Notes: generated from the sequence alone by a model not told the origin. Counted from the first letter of the stretch, positions 17,801 to 24,610 are shown. The stretch is DNA of 34,977 bases from Oscillospiraceae bacterium (GCA_017523995.1 JAFWUX010000100.1:1-34977); one strand, 5' to 3'. Numbers and translations: made by a program.

Positions 17801-20800
17801 GCGTTGATTTCAATGATCCCGCAAACTCCCATTCCTTCCGCTATGACATTGAACTGACCTTCGCACAGGAGCCGATTCCGACTGTCATCCAGTATATCAG
17901 CAGCGGCGGCGGAGGCGGTGGCGGCGGCTTCGGCGGCGGAGGCGGCTGGGGCGGCGGAGGAGGCGGCGGCGGAAGCTGCACCCTCAGCGACGGCAGCCAC
18001 GTTCAGGTCCAGACAATCGTCCTCGAAACCGATGAGGAGGAGGAAGTTCCCCCGATCCTCGCGTATGTCCGCACATCCGAATCCATTTCGTTCCTCAAGG
18101 ATATGTATGCAGTCGATCTCGGCGTTCTGAACAACGCGACATCCGACTTCACCATCGTCAACAGCAAGGCAAGACTCGAGCTCCCGCACGGTCTCTCCCT
18201 TGCATCCACCACCAAGCACAACAACAATCTGACGCAGTACATGGGCGACATCCCCGGAAAGCAGCAGGCAACCGCCTCGTGGACGGTTCGCGGCGACAAG
18301 AAGGGTGAATATGACGTCTCCGCAGATTTCTCCGGCACGCTGATGCCGTTCAATGCACCGGTCTATGCATCCTTCAAGACCGAGCATCCGTTTACCGTTA
18401 CAGTCGGCAGCGGTCTGCACCTGTATATCTACCCCGAGGAAATCGGCTATATCGGCGAGAACTATTATATCCAGTATGCACTCGTCAATGAGGGCAATGA
18501 TACAATCTATCAGCTGGAGACCTCGTTCCCGCAGGCAAGAGAACCCGAGCAGAAGTCCAAGGTCATCGTCATTGATCCGGAAGGCTTCAAAGAGATGCAC
18601 AAGGAGGAGATTCCGGGCTATGTTCTGACCGATGTGCCGAACAAGTGCCAGATCGTCCCTGTGATCTATGGCAAGCAGCGGCTGAACATCGGCATGTTCT
18701 TCCCCGGCGATGCGATCTACGGCACCTATGTGACCACATTCCACGGCGAGGGCGACAAGAGCAAGGTGCGCTACCGCCTGATCGACCATCTGGTCAAGGG
18801 TCTGGAGGATACGGACATTCAGGTCACGGTCAGCCCGATCCCGAGCCACATCACCAGATACAATGTCCAGCTTGAGATTGTCCCGAATATGTGGGGTGAT
18901 CCGGTCGATATGACCACCGGCGCATTCACGGATGAAGCCGAAGCACTCGTTGTGCAGGGCGCAGCATCCCCGCTTGCATTCGATCTGCATTACAACTCGC
19001 TTGCATCAGGTGCGTGCGGCAGCGTCGGCTATGGCTGGAGCCATGATTACGAGACCTATCTGGAACCGAAGGGCAGCGTTGTCGATGTCCACTGGGATTC
19101 CACGCATTACGCAAGCTTCCTCAGCCGCTCCGCAATGGAGGACGAGGTATACGGCAATGTGCTCCCGACCGGCATGGTTCAGCTTGACAGCATGGATCGC
19201 GGCGGATACAGAGAATATCTCCCGATCAGCGGCGGCATGGAGGGCTTCATCCTCTGCCGCGAGCTCGACAACACATTTACACTCGAGAAGCCGGACGGCT
19301 CGAAGGTCTATTTCGATGCGGACGGCAGAATGACACAGATCAAGAGCGACAAGGGACAGACCGTCTCGCTGAGCAGAGCAGGCAATGCGACCACCGTCAC
19401 CGAGGATGTATCCGGCGCAAGCATCACATTCATCACCAATGATGCAGGGCTTGTGACGACTGTCCGCGATGCAGGCGGCAGAACCGCAGTGCTCGCATAT
19501 GACGAAGGCAGACTGATTTCCGTGACGAACGCGGCAGGCGACAAGGTCAACTATGCCTACGATGAACAGGGCAGACTGACCTCTGCGGCCGTCGAGGGCG
19601 AAAAGACGCCGTATGTCATCAATGAATACGATGAATCGAACCGCGTCACAAAGCAGTATGACGGCGTCGGCAATGCATCCGTCTACAGCTTCACAGAGGA
19701 CGAGGACTTCAACACCGTCGGCGTCTGCACGGACAGAGAAGGCAACACAGTCAAGTTTGTCTCTGACAGCACCGGCAGAACCACCTCGATCACCGATCAG
19801 AACGGACACAAGACATCCTATGTCTATGACACCAGAGGCAATCTGCTCGCGGAAACCAATGCCAAGGGCGATACCAGACGCTTCACCTATGACGCAGACA
19901 ACAATCTGACAAAGCTCTATGACTACGAGGGCAATGTCACCGAGATGCTCTATGACACAAAGGGCAACATCACCGAGGTCTACGGTCCGGACGGCGAGCA
20001 GAGCAGCTACACCTATAACGGCGCAAACCTGCTGACCGAAACGATCGAAAACACCGGTATCCGCCGGACCTACACCTACAACGCAGACGGTCAGCGGCTG
20101 ACGGAATCCGTCACCGGACTCGGCGTGACCTACTATGACTACGAGAACGGCAGAATGACCGGCGTCACGGACTTCCTGAAGAACAAGCAGACGATTGTCT
20201 ATGACGAATACGGCAATGTCCACTCCGAGACCGATGCAGCGGGCAGCGAAACGGTTTACACCTATGATGCGATCGGCAGAGTCATCAGCATGACGAACGC
20301 CGACGGCACAACCTCTTATACCTACGATGCAAGAGGCAATCAGACCAGTGTGACCGATCCTTCCGGCGGCACAACCACCTTTATCTACAACGGCAACAAC
20401 AAGATCGTCAAGTCGATCGACGCGGCAGGCGCAGAGACCGTCTTCACCTATGACAAGGAAGACAGACTGGTCAAAACGCTCTTTGCAGACGGCACCACAG
20501 AGGAGAACACCTATGACGGCGTCGGCAATATCATCCGTTCGGTCAGCAGCGGCAGCGCCGTGACCGAATACACCTATGACAAGGTCGATCAGGTGATCGA
20601 GCAGCGCGTCATCAGCGGCGATGAGGTCCGCAAGACCGCATTCAGCTATCTGGCGAACGGCAAGCTCTCCGATACCGTCTATCCGGACGGCAGCACCGAG
20701 CACTGCGAGTACGATCTTGCAGGCAGACTGATCAGCGTCACAACCGGAACCGGCAGCAAGACCGTCATGACCTATGACAAGGCGGGCAATCTGCTGACTT

Positions 20801-23800
20801 CCGCGGATGCGCTCGGCAATGAGACCGCCTATGCGTATGACGAATTCGGCAGAGTCACAAAAATGACCGATCCGAACGGCAATGTCACAACATATGACGC
20901 ATATGACGCAAACGGCAACTGCCTGCGCACAACACTCCCGAACGGTCTGGTTGTCACCCACAGCTATGACAAGCTCGGCAGACTGGTCAAGAGCGTCACC
21001 GGCGATATCTCCGTGCTCTACGGCTACGATGCAGCGGGCAGAGTGACAAGCTACACCGATGCAGAGGGCCATGTCTTCACCATGCAGTACGATGCGAACG
21101 GCAACACCGTTTCGGTCACCGATGCAGACGGAAACAAGATCCAGCAGAACACCTATGACGAACGCAACCAGCTCATCAAAACAGCGGATGTCCTCGGCGT
21201 TGAAACCGAATACACCTATAACAACGTCGGACAGCTCATGAAAACGGTTGAGAACCTCAACACCACCCGCGAAAAGACAACCGCCTTCAGCTATGACAAG
21301 GCAGGCAGAATGCTCAGCTCGAAGGACGCAGAGGGCGGCACCGCATCCTATGAGTATGACGGCTTCGGCAGCGTCGCTGTCATGGTCGATCCGAACGGCG
21401 GCAGAACGCAGTATACCTATGACAGCATGGGCAGAACGCTCTCCGTCCTGAATGCGATCGGCAGCAAGAATACTTATTCCTACAATGCAGACGGTCTGCT
21501 GGAAACCGCAGTCAATGCACGCGGTCAGGAGACCACCTACACCTACCTGAAGAACGGCTGGCTCGAAAGCTTTACCGATTCGCTCGGCACCGTTTCGTAT
21601 ACCTATGATGCAAACGGCAATGTGCTGACTGTCACCGACAAGAACGGCACGGTCACGCGCGAATACAACGCGATGAATCAGGTGACCAGGTACACCGACT
21701 TCCGCGGTCAGACGGTAGAATATGCCTATGACCAGCTCGGCAACCTGATCACGCTGACCTATCCGGGCGGCAGAATCGTCAAGTACAGCTATTACAAGGA
21801 CGGCAGCGTCAAGAGCGTCACCGACTGGGAAAACCGTACAACAAGCTATGAATATGACAACAACGGCAGACTGACAAAGACCACCCGTCCGGACGGCAGC
21901 GTGGAAACACGCGGCTATGACAAGGCAGGCAGACTGATCCGTCAGGAGGATGTCAACGGCGATATCATCATCAATGTCTGCGATTATTCCTATGATGAAG
22001 CCGGCAATATCACATCTGTCAGCATGTCAAACGGCACGGAGTTCTCCTCGCTGACCAATGCGGAAATGGAATATGACGCAGCAAACCGTCTGATCAAGTA
22101 TAACGGTGAGGCTGTCAGGTATGACGCAGACGGCAACATGATCTACGGTCCGGTGAACGGCGTAATGTCCGAGCTGACCTATGACTGCCGGAACAGACTG
22201 CTCTCCGCAGGCGGAGTGACCTACAGCTATGATGCAGAGAACAACCGCATCAGCATGACAAACGGCGATTCCACGACATATTTTGCATATGACACCGTTG
22301 CACAGATCAGCAGAGTTCTGACAGCAGAGACCGACGGCAAAACCGTATACTATGTCTACGGCACCGGACTGGTCTCGCAGGAGGATGACGAAAATCTCCT
22401 TTACTACCACTTCAACAATCTCGGCAGCACGCAGGCGCTGACCACAATTGACGGCGAAATCGCAGACACCTTTGAGTACGGTCCTTACGGGGAGTTGACA
22501 TCTCAGAATAAATATGGTATTATGTTCCTGTACAACGGTGAATACGGCGTTGCAACCGATGCAAACGGACTGTATTACATGCGGGCGCGTTACTATAATC
22601 CTGAGATCAAGCGCTTCATCAATCAGGACGTCATCATCGGAGAGATTGCAAATACCCCGTCGATGAACCGTTATGCGTATGTGCAGGGCAACCCGATCAG
22701 CTACGTCGATCCGTTCGGACTCAGTCCGGGACTCGGCTGGAAGTTCTGGGGACATCTCGCGCTGAATCTGCTCGGCATGCTGACGCTGATCCCGACACCG
22801 GTGACATTTGCAATCGGCGCAATTGCAAACCTTGCAAACGGCATCTGGTATGCAGCTGAGGGCGATTATTACTCGGCGGTCAGCTGTGCGGTCTCGATCC
22901 TCGGCGGCGGCTTCAAGCTGCTCGATGTTGCGGGGCAGGCCGGCAAGCTTTCCGGCGCAATGTGTACGCTCCATCAGGTATTGAAGTACACGAGTGCCGC
23001 GGGAGATATCGCGCTCGGTGCCTATGACATGTACAGGGTCGGCAAAAAGGTTTATGACAAGGCATCCAAGGGCGAGCTGACATTCGGCGATATTCTGAGT
23101 GCAGGCTTCCAGGTCGGCATGGATTCCATGCAGATCGTAGGCGGCATCAATACACTCGGCAACAAGGTGCGTTATTGCTTCGTGGCAGGCACGCCGGTCG
23201 AAACCGAGGACGGTCAGAAGCCGATCGAGGAGATCGAAGCCGGCGATCAGGTTCTCTCGCAGGATCCTGTTACCGGTGATGTGGCATACAAGACGGTTCT
23301 GGAAACTTCGGTCAACGAATCCACAGAGCTGGTTCACATCTTTGTCGGCGAAAACGAGAGTGAGATTGTTACCACACCGCCGCATCCGTTCTATGTTGCA
23401 CAGTTCGGCTGGACTGCTGCAGTCAACCTCCGCGCAGGCGATGTACTGGTTCTCTCCAACGGCGAATATGTTGTTGTTGAGAGGGTACAGCATGAGATTC
23501 TCGAATCTCCGGTCAAGGTCTATAACTTCGAGGTCGAGGATTATCACACCTACTTCGTCGGCGATGAGCCTGTTCTGGTTCATAATGGTACTGGGCAGGG
23601 CTGTGGTGTCCCTAAAGCCAATTCGGCTGATGCTGCAGTGGATGCTGCTGAAGAAGGGCAGCAGCAAGTAAAGAGAATGAATGTATCTTCAGCGGGTCAT
23701 CATGTTCCTTCTGTCAGAAAATCTAAAGGAAGATCATTCCAGCTTTCCAGAGGTAATAAATCAAGACCTACATTTCATTTTCCAGGCAGCGATCCGGGTC

Positions 23801-24036
23801 ATGATCATTGGCGACTTCATGAAGCTGAAAAATTGACTGTAGGAAAGAGACAGGGCGATTTTATTGGTACCAATCAAGAATTAATGGAGGCGTATAAAAA
23901 AGCGTATGCTCCATTAGGCGATATTAAGATTGATGTAAAATCACCGGATGGAAAAACTATTCTTGGACTAGGAGTAACTCCTGAGGAAGGCGTTGACTTG
24001 ATGATAGAATATTTGACAAAAAAAGGACTAATGTAG
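8848..24036 (+). CDS. Giant secreted RHS polymorphic toxin (5062 aa) with beta-solenoid, FN3, PKD, Hint and nuclease-like tip
   Basis: A Sec signal peptide ends near residue 38 (LTVSA-EE), followed by an Ala/Glu-rich spacer to about 88. Residues ~100-1800 form a beta-solenoid with four macro-repeats. Six FN3 domains interleaved with Ig-like domains span ~1810-2790. A PKD domain (WEFGDGE) spans ~2791-2874, then a carboxypeptidase-regulatory-like domain and a poly-Gly hinge (3019-3043). DUF6531 starts near Trp3349 and YD repeats fill ~3440-4560. The RHS core signature is at 4575-4596 (RARYYNPEIKRFINQD) and DPFG at 4621-4624. A hydrophobic pre-toxin region leads to a Hint domain (4777-4913) and a 149-residue toxin tip. 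It is most like WapA-type contact-dependent toxins but much longer, with no visible wall anchor or transmembrane tail. The target cell and attachment mode are unknown. Confidence 0.93.
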   Translation: MRNITNKIISCALSVFMLGEVFIQNAEPFLRLPLTVSAEEISAAADAENADAENTAEAAQQAETEAQPAPEQDAAEPEETAEEEPAVEYEDLVISGTTETITVPREVGNLTISGRNSSLVLPEQNSNLTVHGNVEMTNGATLTIDKGSLTCEDFTIADGYYGVTVHMQNANSRLTVNGNFTHKSGTMSSYSMKEGVIAVKGDFVSQTSAFSPASDVTVILNGADAQKVTMSEGRFSTLEIRNSSEEGVYSDYPIPAERFTGNLAQLHIGIGGECSLKLTADQEIEGDYMLSSGELDLNGHTLTVGGNLIHAGGAVNLHGGTLHVKGDYLMACPKLNTEPVVYDQGSEGSLIMTDENDALNIDGDLIVRIKRAQTEITAGTMTVKGDLSINRAKCSEFRTSGTHKTVLAGETSHSITGENAAFYFANLALGSETLTACNSCHVTGTLSGEGCTMESGSVTLDRGAAVPAAFGGNVLFSYNYILAQDMHIKGNAATSLHNSSAVQNMIPKGYTLTVDGDFTVNRSLNFGGILNVGGNLTAGNNDGTLTLNDADAQTNVKGSLSFNAGQYNSVTVNKGRLTVGGDLTVEKAAVSVGTAGVLELNGTKQQTLKILNTNSLINNAVFSNTSKEGILIVGTPLIVETEIAEGCAVKYEGGGQLGYTLEEDTVLDSLYMVGGNLDLNGHTLTVKGDFIQSSGRVLVNGGTLDVKGNYKIAAKNTANGTLTYDGASSGTLIMKNADDKVIIGKNFETYASRSHSTFLTAGVMTITGDFLQSGSSSSFAASGTHKVVFTDGDTHDITFASTGSRFCNLELGEARFNVKNVGFTGALSGDNCITSDYIMSFGSDLDVRGDFGGSVNLPNSSTVNLKHDVHIKGNFSTSAYLYLKSYTLKVDGEFRHAAHSVYFNTGTLDCGSFYRNYGYQMTVTMDQPAAVLRCRGDFTYLNSSRERLIASFSAGTVYIGGDFTINANFKSSGTNKFIFNGDRKQVIDMQSNDCALEKVFFSNTSEEGIEVKGSLPVTEIERTTDSPVIFESGKHAGETLTADQEIEGDYELIAGQLDLNGHTMHITGNLIHTAGRIEINNGTLIVDGNYNLASGVQNGETVSYTGVSRGLLAMDNAKDSVQIGGDFIVNAANSHEALLTAGVMTIKGNFKNVSSDRAFTMGGNHKVVFTGDTEHEISTVRYANIRFRNVDFGSETVRADNCVQVAGVLSGDHNTTIGIGSNAEEQSLRLLNTASVAEGYIGNIRYVGSTVILKQDMHIAGDLYMYGLDLDQYTLTVDGSFYPTSTTVNIKKGKLIVKGDFIRTYDYALLYMQFPEGEIIVNGNFSFNNSTSSYRNSLTAGKITVGGDFSVNNAYFCPTGTHQVVFNGNQKQTIHFATAESGLNKAVFSNTSEEGIVIEGALNVNEIENTTDCKVTCSDGVMGSKLTGDMEISGDCYMIGGNFDLNGYTLKVGGSLIQAGGKITVNGGSLEVGRDYLLASKKVSGETVTYDAASSGMLIMTNPEDRVHVKGSFVSRTNQSHRDSLTDGVMTVEGDYELLSSNFAMTGNHTMVFSGTEPQVIRSGCTFQNVVFENTGSTKLNRVCNVNGTLTDRTQRVTGTATQYVYLQNPQQIQGGVFSGYVFLPNTTIPHELKEDLTLGGMTLAGTLYLRTYKLTVKSFALTGTLNMNAGTLETADDFSFSSNSKVIMQNPAAKLWVGGDLLMSSGTSTAGNLTAGQIEVKGDLIQSGTGSFITSKDCVVILSGTGSYYGRSIVQSIRLKNADSRFAFVQFSRPLSEYRFYRNDKPVAVDDGNRDFFDDFKIEYSDTEAPSKVTGLKTVGASTTTISLIWEPSTDDVAVFGYEVYRNQEKIFTTSETSFTDSALSPETAYSYEVIAFDACRNFSEASGSVTGKTLADTTAPAVPKDLRVLGRSATAVKLAWNAARDNLKTVGYRIYSGETLAADVTDGLSAKISDLESGKTYTFTVKAYDLAGNESEAGESVSVTPQIPQVESISPKDRSDLGGTQSDLTFAFTNLGGRDAVSVQMDYKAAGEDDDAYQPVSGSLRSITITPTLIYHRYRWSTKGLHGDYFLRITLTDEDGTSSTHVTEYLIDASAPEAPKNLLALPQNGTVDLQWDPSASANCGGYFVFRAAPGSDEFVKIAKIDSAVNVRYVDKDVTAGETYRYQVSAVSRYDIEGEPCKAVSVEVTADELAPDITAVTPEKSRINGTQTFRVKAEDNLGVTRIVLSWHNEEDADELWNELPETAVQDGSCEVKWDTAALPDGAYRIRAYAYDAKGNKSAHFDKLYEIDNSGPEQVVVDTGTTTAAASFISLRWTDIEEPNFGCYAVEQLEADGSYKEVGRTSDTAGMHIEGLLAETEYTFRVVAYDDLGNRGTYSEPVTLKTTADTFAPGISAFYPAGSSFNEKIDLSVTAADNIAVEALTLRYATETGENKIWKDLTTLTADAPRAKYEFKYSFDVTALTEGMVYVEAVAHDTAGLASEPVIAEYRIDRTAPAAITDLNADGKNGNVHLTWTVSDNDIKGFEIFRAEDGKSQLRKIADCTTKDYYDITISFDTIYTYQIFAVDVAGNRSEASNTAIVQAIPDTENPVVLGFVPATGSTVGANPNISVVVRDNNRLANVTVYYQEAGDKSGLWQEIGSCKLDSNYQSASFRWDTADLKDGDYRMKAVATDMSGNVSDPEAASFAEFKLMATAPDAPVLELTQENWQLRLAWTANKNKDFYGYKLFRKTDADKDYTWINQNDSVSESYIDTDVEPGTVYEYMVAIYDQWGNHTESNVMRGFAYDKDTVGPKVSLPENMQVLTGAEVLFDGTDTTDNVRASEFYWEFGDGETGVGSRIFHKFAKAGTYTVYLTAKDAAGNSGRGKTVVTVLDPSKYGSVELTAVDQDNNPLKFAYVFLRAKEGGKDTETALKTNSEGKVLISRPLGDYEVSVYKQGYLPQKDIIRINEVSVTKQQRITVNSGELVTGSLTVHRMSLEEMIEAGVDFNDPANSHSFRYDIELTFAQEPIPTVIQYISSGGGGGGGGFGGGGGWGGGGGGGGSCTLSDGSHVQVQTIVLETDEEEEVPPILAYVRTSESISFLKDMYAVDLGVLNNATSDFTIVNSKARLELPHGLSLASTTKHNNNLTQYMGDIPGKQQATASWTVRGDKKGEYDVSADFSGTLMPFNAPVYASFKTEHPFTVTVGSGLHLYIYPEEIGYIGENYYIQYALVNEGNDTIYQLETSFPQAREPEQKSKVIVIDPEGFKEMHKEEIPGYVLTDVPNKCQIVPVIYGKQRLNIGMFFPGDAIYGTYVTTFHGEGDKSKVRYRLIDHLVKGLEDTDIQVTVSPIPSHITRYNVQLEIVPNMWGDPVDMTTGAFTDEAEALVVQGAASPLAFDLHYNSLASGACGSVGYGWSHDYETYLEPKGSVVDVHWDSTHYASFLSRSAMEDEVYGNVLPTGMVQLDSMDRGGYREYLPISGGMEGFILCRELDNTFTLEKPDGSKVYFDADGRMTQIKSDKGQTVSLSRAGNATTVTEDVSGASITFITNDAGLVTTVRDAGGRTAVLAYDEGRLISVTNAAGDKVNYAYDEQGRLTSAAVEGEKTPYVINEYDESNRVTKQYDGVGNASVYSFTEDEDFNTVGVCTDREGNTVKFVSDSTGRTTSITDQNGHKTSYVYDTRGNLLAETNAKGDTRRFTYDADNNLTKLYDYEGNVTEMLYDTKGNITEVYGPDGEQSSYTYNGANLLTETIENTGIRRTYTYNADGQRLTESVTGLGVTYYDYENGRMTGVTDFLKNKQTIVYDEYGNVHSETDAAGSETVYTYDAIGRVISMTNADGTTSYTYDARGNQTSVTDPSGGTTTFIYNGNNKIVKSIDAAGAETVFTYDKEDRLVKTLFADGTTEENTYDGVGNIIRSVSSGSAVTEYTYDKVDQVIEQRVISGDEVRKTAFSYLANGKLSDTVYPDGSTEHCEYDLAGRLISVTTGTGSKTVMTYDKAGNLLTSADALGNETAYAYDEFGRVTKMTDPNGNVTTYDAYDANGNCLRTTLPNGLVVTHSYDKLGRLVKSVTGDISVLYGYDAAGRVTSYTDAEGHVFTMQYDANGNTVSVTDADGNKIQQNTYDERNQLIKTADVLGVETEYTYNNVGQLMKTVENLNTTREKTTAFSYDKAGRMLSSKDAEGGTASYEYDGFGSVAVMVDPNGGRTQYTYDSMGRTLSVLNAIGSKNTYSYNADGLLETAVNARGQETTYTYLKNGWLESFTDSLGTVSYTYDANGNVLTVTDKNGTVTREYNAMNQVTRYTDFRGQTVEYAYDQLGNLITLTYPGGRIVKYSYYKDGSVKSVTDWENRTTSYEYDNNGRLTKTTRPDGSVETRGYDKAGRLIRQEDVNGDIIINVCDYSYDEAGNITSVSMSNGTEFSSLTNAEMEYDAANRLIKYNGEAVRYDADGNMIYGPVNGVMSELTYDCRNRLLSAGGVTYSYDAENNRISMTNGDSTTYFAYDTVAQISRVLTAETDGKTVYYVYGTGLVSQEDDENLLYYHFNNLGSTQALTTIDGEIADTFEYGPYGELTSQNKYGIMFLYNGEYGVATDANGLYYMRARYYNPEIKRFINQDVIIGEIANTPSMNRYAYVQGNPISYVDPFGLSPGLGWKFWGHLALNLLGMLTLIPTPVTFAIGAIANLANGIWYAAEGDYYSAVSCAVSILGGGFKLLDVAGQAGKLSGAMCTLHQVLKYTSAAGDIALGAYDMYRVGKKVYDKASKGELTFGDILSAGFQVGMDSMQIVGGINTLGNKVRYCFVAGTPVETEDGQKPIEEIEAGDQVLSQDPVTGDVAYKTVLETSVNESTELVHIFVGENESEIVTTPPHPFYVAQFGWTAAVNLRAGDVLVLSNGEYVVVERVQHEILESPVKVYNFEVEDYHTYFVGDEPVLVHNGTGQGCGVPKANSADAAVDAAEEGQQQVKRMNVSSAGHHVPSVRKSKGRSFQLSRGNKSRPTFHFPGSDPGHDHWRLHEAEKLTVGKRQGDFIGTNQELMEAYKKAYAPLGDIKIDVKSPDGKTILGLGVTPEEGVDLMIEYLTKKGLM
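9664..14200 (+). repeat. Four ~1.15-kb coding macro-repeats (beta-solenoid)
   Basis: Within the giant gene the unit beginning with DLNGHTLTV..G recurs at 9733, 10879, 12019 and 13177 (residues 296, 678, 1058, 1444), a period of 380-386 residues. Each unit contains in order DLNG(H/Y)T, NGGxLxVxG(N/D)Y, a GxLxM...D step, (D)GVMTV(K/E)GD, GTHKVVF(T/S)G and, before the next unit, VFSNTSEEGI or similar. The copies are diverged at DNA level, so the duplications are old. An incomplete fifth unit may end near 14200. Confidence 0.85.
23176..23586 (+). other. Hint (intein-like) pre-toxin processing domain
   Basis: These are residues 4777-4913 of the giant protein. It starts with Cys4777 in YCFVAGTPVET (catalytic nucleophile of Hint domains) and continues with IEEIEAGDQVLS. 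The conserved B-block Thr-x-x-His is seen as TTPPHPFYV. It ends with VEDYHTYFVGDEPVLVHN, whose terminal His-Asn is the expected cleavage boundary. By family knowledge such domains self-cleave to release the C-terminal toxin. All expected catalytic residues are present, so it is probably active. Confidence 0.9.
23587..24033 (+). other. C-terminal toxin tip, putative GHH/HNH-type nuclease
   Basis: These are residues 4914-5062 of the giant protein. A polar linker is followed by SAGHHVPSVRKSKG (His4951-His4952), SRPTFHFPG and DPGHDHWRLHEAE (His4985, His4987, His4991), then RQGDFIGT and a helical tail. The HH and HxH...H arrangement resembles His-Me finger (HNH/Endonuclease VII fold) toxins such as the GHH group, but the exact family is not certain. 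DNA composition changes abruptly just inside this segment (near 23590): codons become AT-ending, unlike the preceding 14 kb. This marks the tip as exchangeable cargo. Confidence 0.65.
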
Positions 24037-24055
24037 TCTAGGGATTCGATGTTGA

Positions 24056-24099
24056 ATTAGTCAGATATCTGTATGTAATAATATGGATATCTGACTAAT
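24056..24099 (+). other. Perfect 14-bp intercistronic hairpin between toxin and immunity gene
   Basis: ATTAGTCAGATATC (24056-24069) is exactly complementary to GATATCTGACTAAT (24086-24099), with a 16-nt AT-rich loop. It begins 20 bases after the toxin stop and ends 19 bases before the immunity start. No T-run follows, so a simple terminator is unlikely. An mRNA-stabilising or processing element, a protein-binding palindrome, or a scar of cargo exchange are all possible. Confidence 0.8.
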
Positions 24100-24118
24100 C
24101 AATAGAAATGAGGATGTT

Positions 24119-24532
24119 ATGCTTAATAAGTTACTAGTAAAAATCAAACAGGGCAAAATGTTTTCTGAAGAAGAACTGCTTGATCTTGATGAAGATCATG
24201 CTCTTGATTTAAGAGATGAACCGGAGTTTGAATCAGATTGGCTGCGTGTTTCAGAAATAGTTGAAAACAACGAGCTGACAGAAGAAGAAACGATTATTCA
24301 TGATATTTGTGAAGCAAGTTTTTTGGCAGTCTATAATATAACAGAATCTGGTGAATTAGCAGGGTATATTTCTGATGATTTTGAATTAATATCAAAAGCT
24401 ATACTAATGGATTTGGATGATTCTTGGTTAAGATCTTTCATTCTTTCATATGCAGATTTCAAATTCCCGTACGAACAATTAGAATCTACGAATTTAGACA
24501 TTGAAGAAATAGTTGATAGATTATTAAACTAA
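24119..24532 (+). CDS. Candidate immunity protein for the RHS toxin tip
   Basis: This is a 137-residue, strongly acidic, mostly helical soluble protein with no signal peptide and no recognised family. Clusters such as EEELLDLDEDHALDLRDEPEFESDW and LMDLDDSW give a very negative surface, common among inhibitors of nucleic-acid-degrading toxins. It lies 82 bases downstream of the toxin gene on the same strand and shares the AT-rich composition of the toxin tip, unlike the rest of the operon. Position and composition are the main evidence; function is inferred. The ribosome binding site is weak (ATGAGG, about 5 bases before ATG 24119). A GC-rich hairpin terminator follows 43 bp after the stop. 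Confidence 0.72.
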   Translation: MLNKLLVKIKQGKMFSEEELLDLDEDHALDLRDEPEFESDWLRVSEIVENNELTEEETIIHDICEASFLAVYNITESGELAGYISDDFELISKAILMDLDDSWLRSFILSYADFKFPYEQLESTNLDIEEIVDRLLN

Positions 24533-24575
24533 TATATTCTTTAATGATGTATCAAAGTATGTATAACAGATAAAA

Positions 24576-24601
24576 TGCCGCTCCCGCGGGGCGGCACTTT
24601 T
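24576..24601 (+). terminator. Terminator of the toxin-immunity operon
   Basis: TGCCGC (24576-24581) pairs with GCGGCA (24591-24596), with additional CCC/GGG pairing inside the loop, and is followed by CTTTTCC. The T-run is short, so the efficiency is uncertain. Confidence 0.65.
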
Positions 24602-24610
24602 CCAAAACCC

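Noticed and set aside
14041..18990. A 1649-codon open frame on the strand opposite the giant RHS gene
   Set aside because: It is antisense to a well-supported gene with clear domains. The translation is Cys/Ile/Arg-rich with no domain, signal or ribosome site. GC-rich, third-position-biased coding DNA commonly leaves such long shadow frames.
22027..23667. A 546-codon minus-strand frame over the RHS core and Hint domain
   Set aside because: Same shadow effect; no motif and no promoter or ribosome binding site, and it lies under conserved RHS and Hint motifs.
24013..24041. TTGACA at 24013-24018 as a private promoter for the immunity gene
   Set aside because: No acceptable -10 hexamer occurs at 16-18 bp; the bases there read GTCTAG. 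Separate immunity transcription is possible but not supported by this site.
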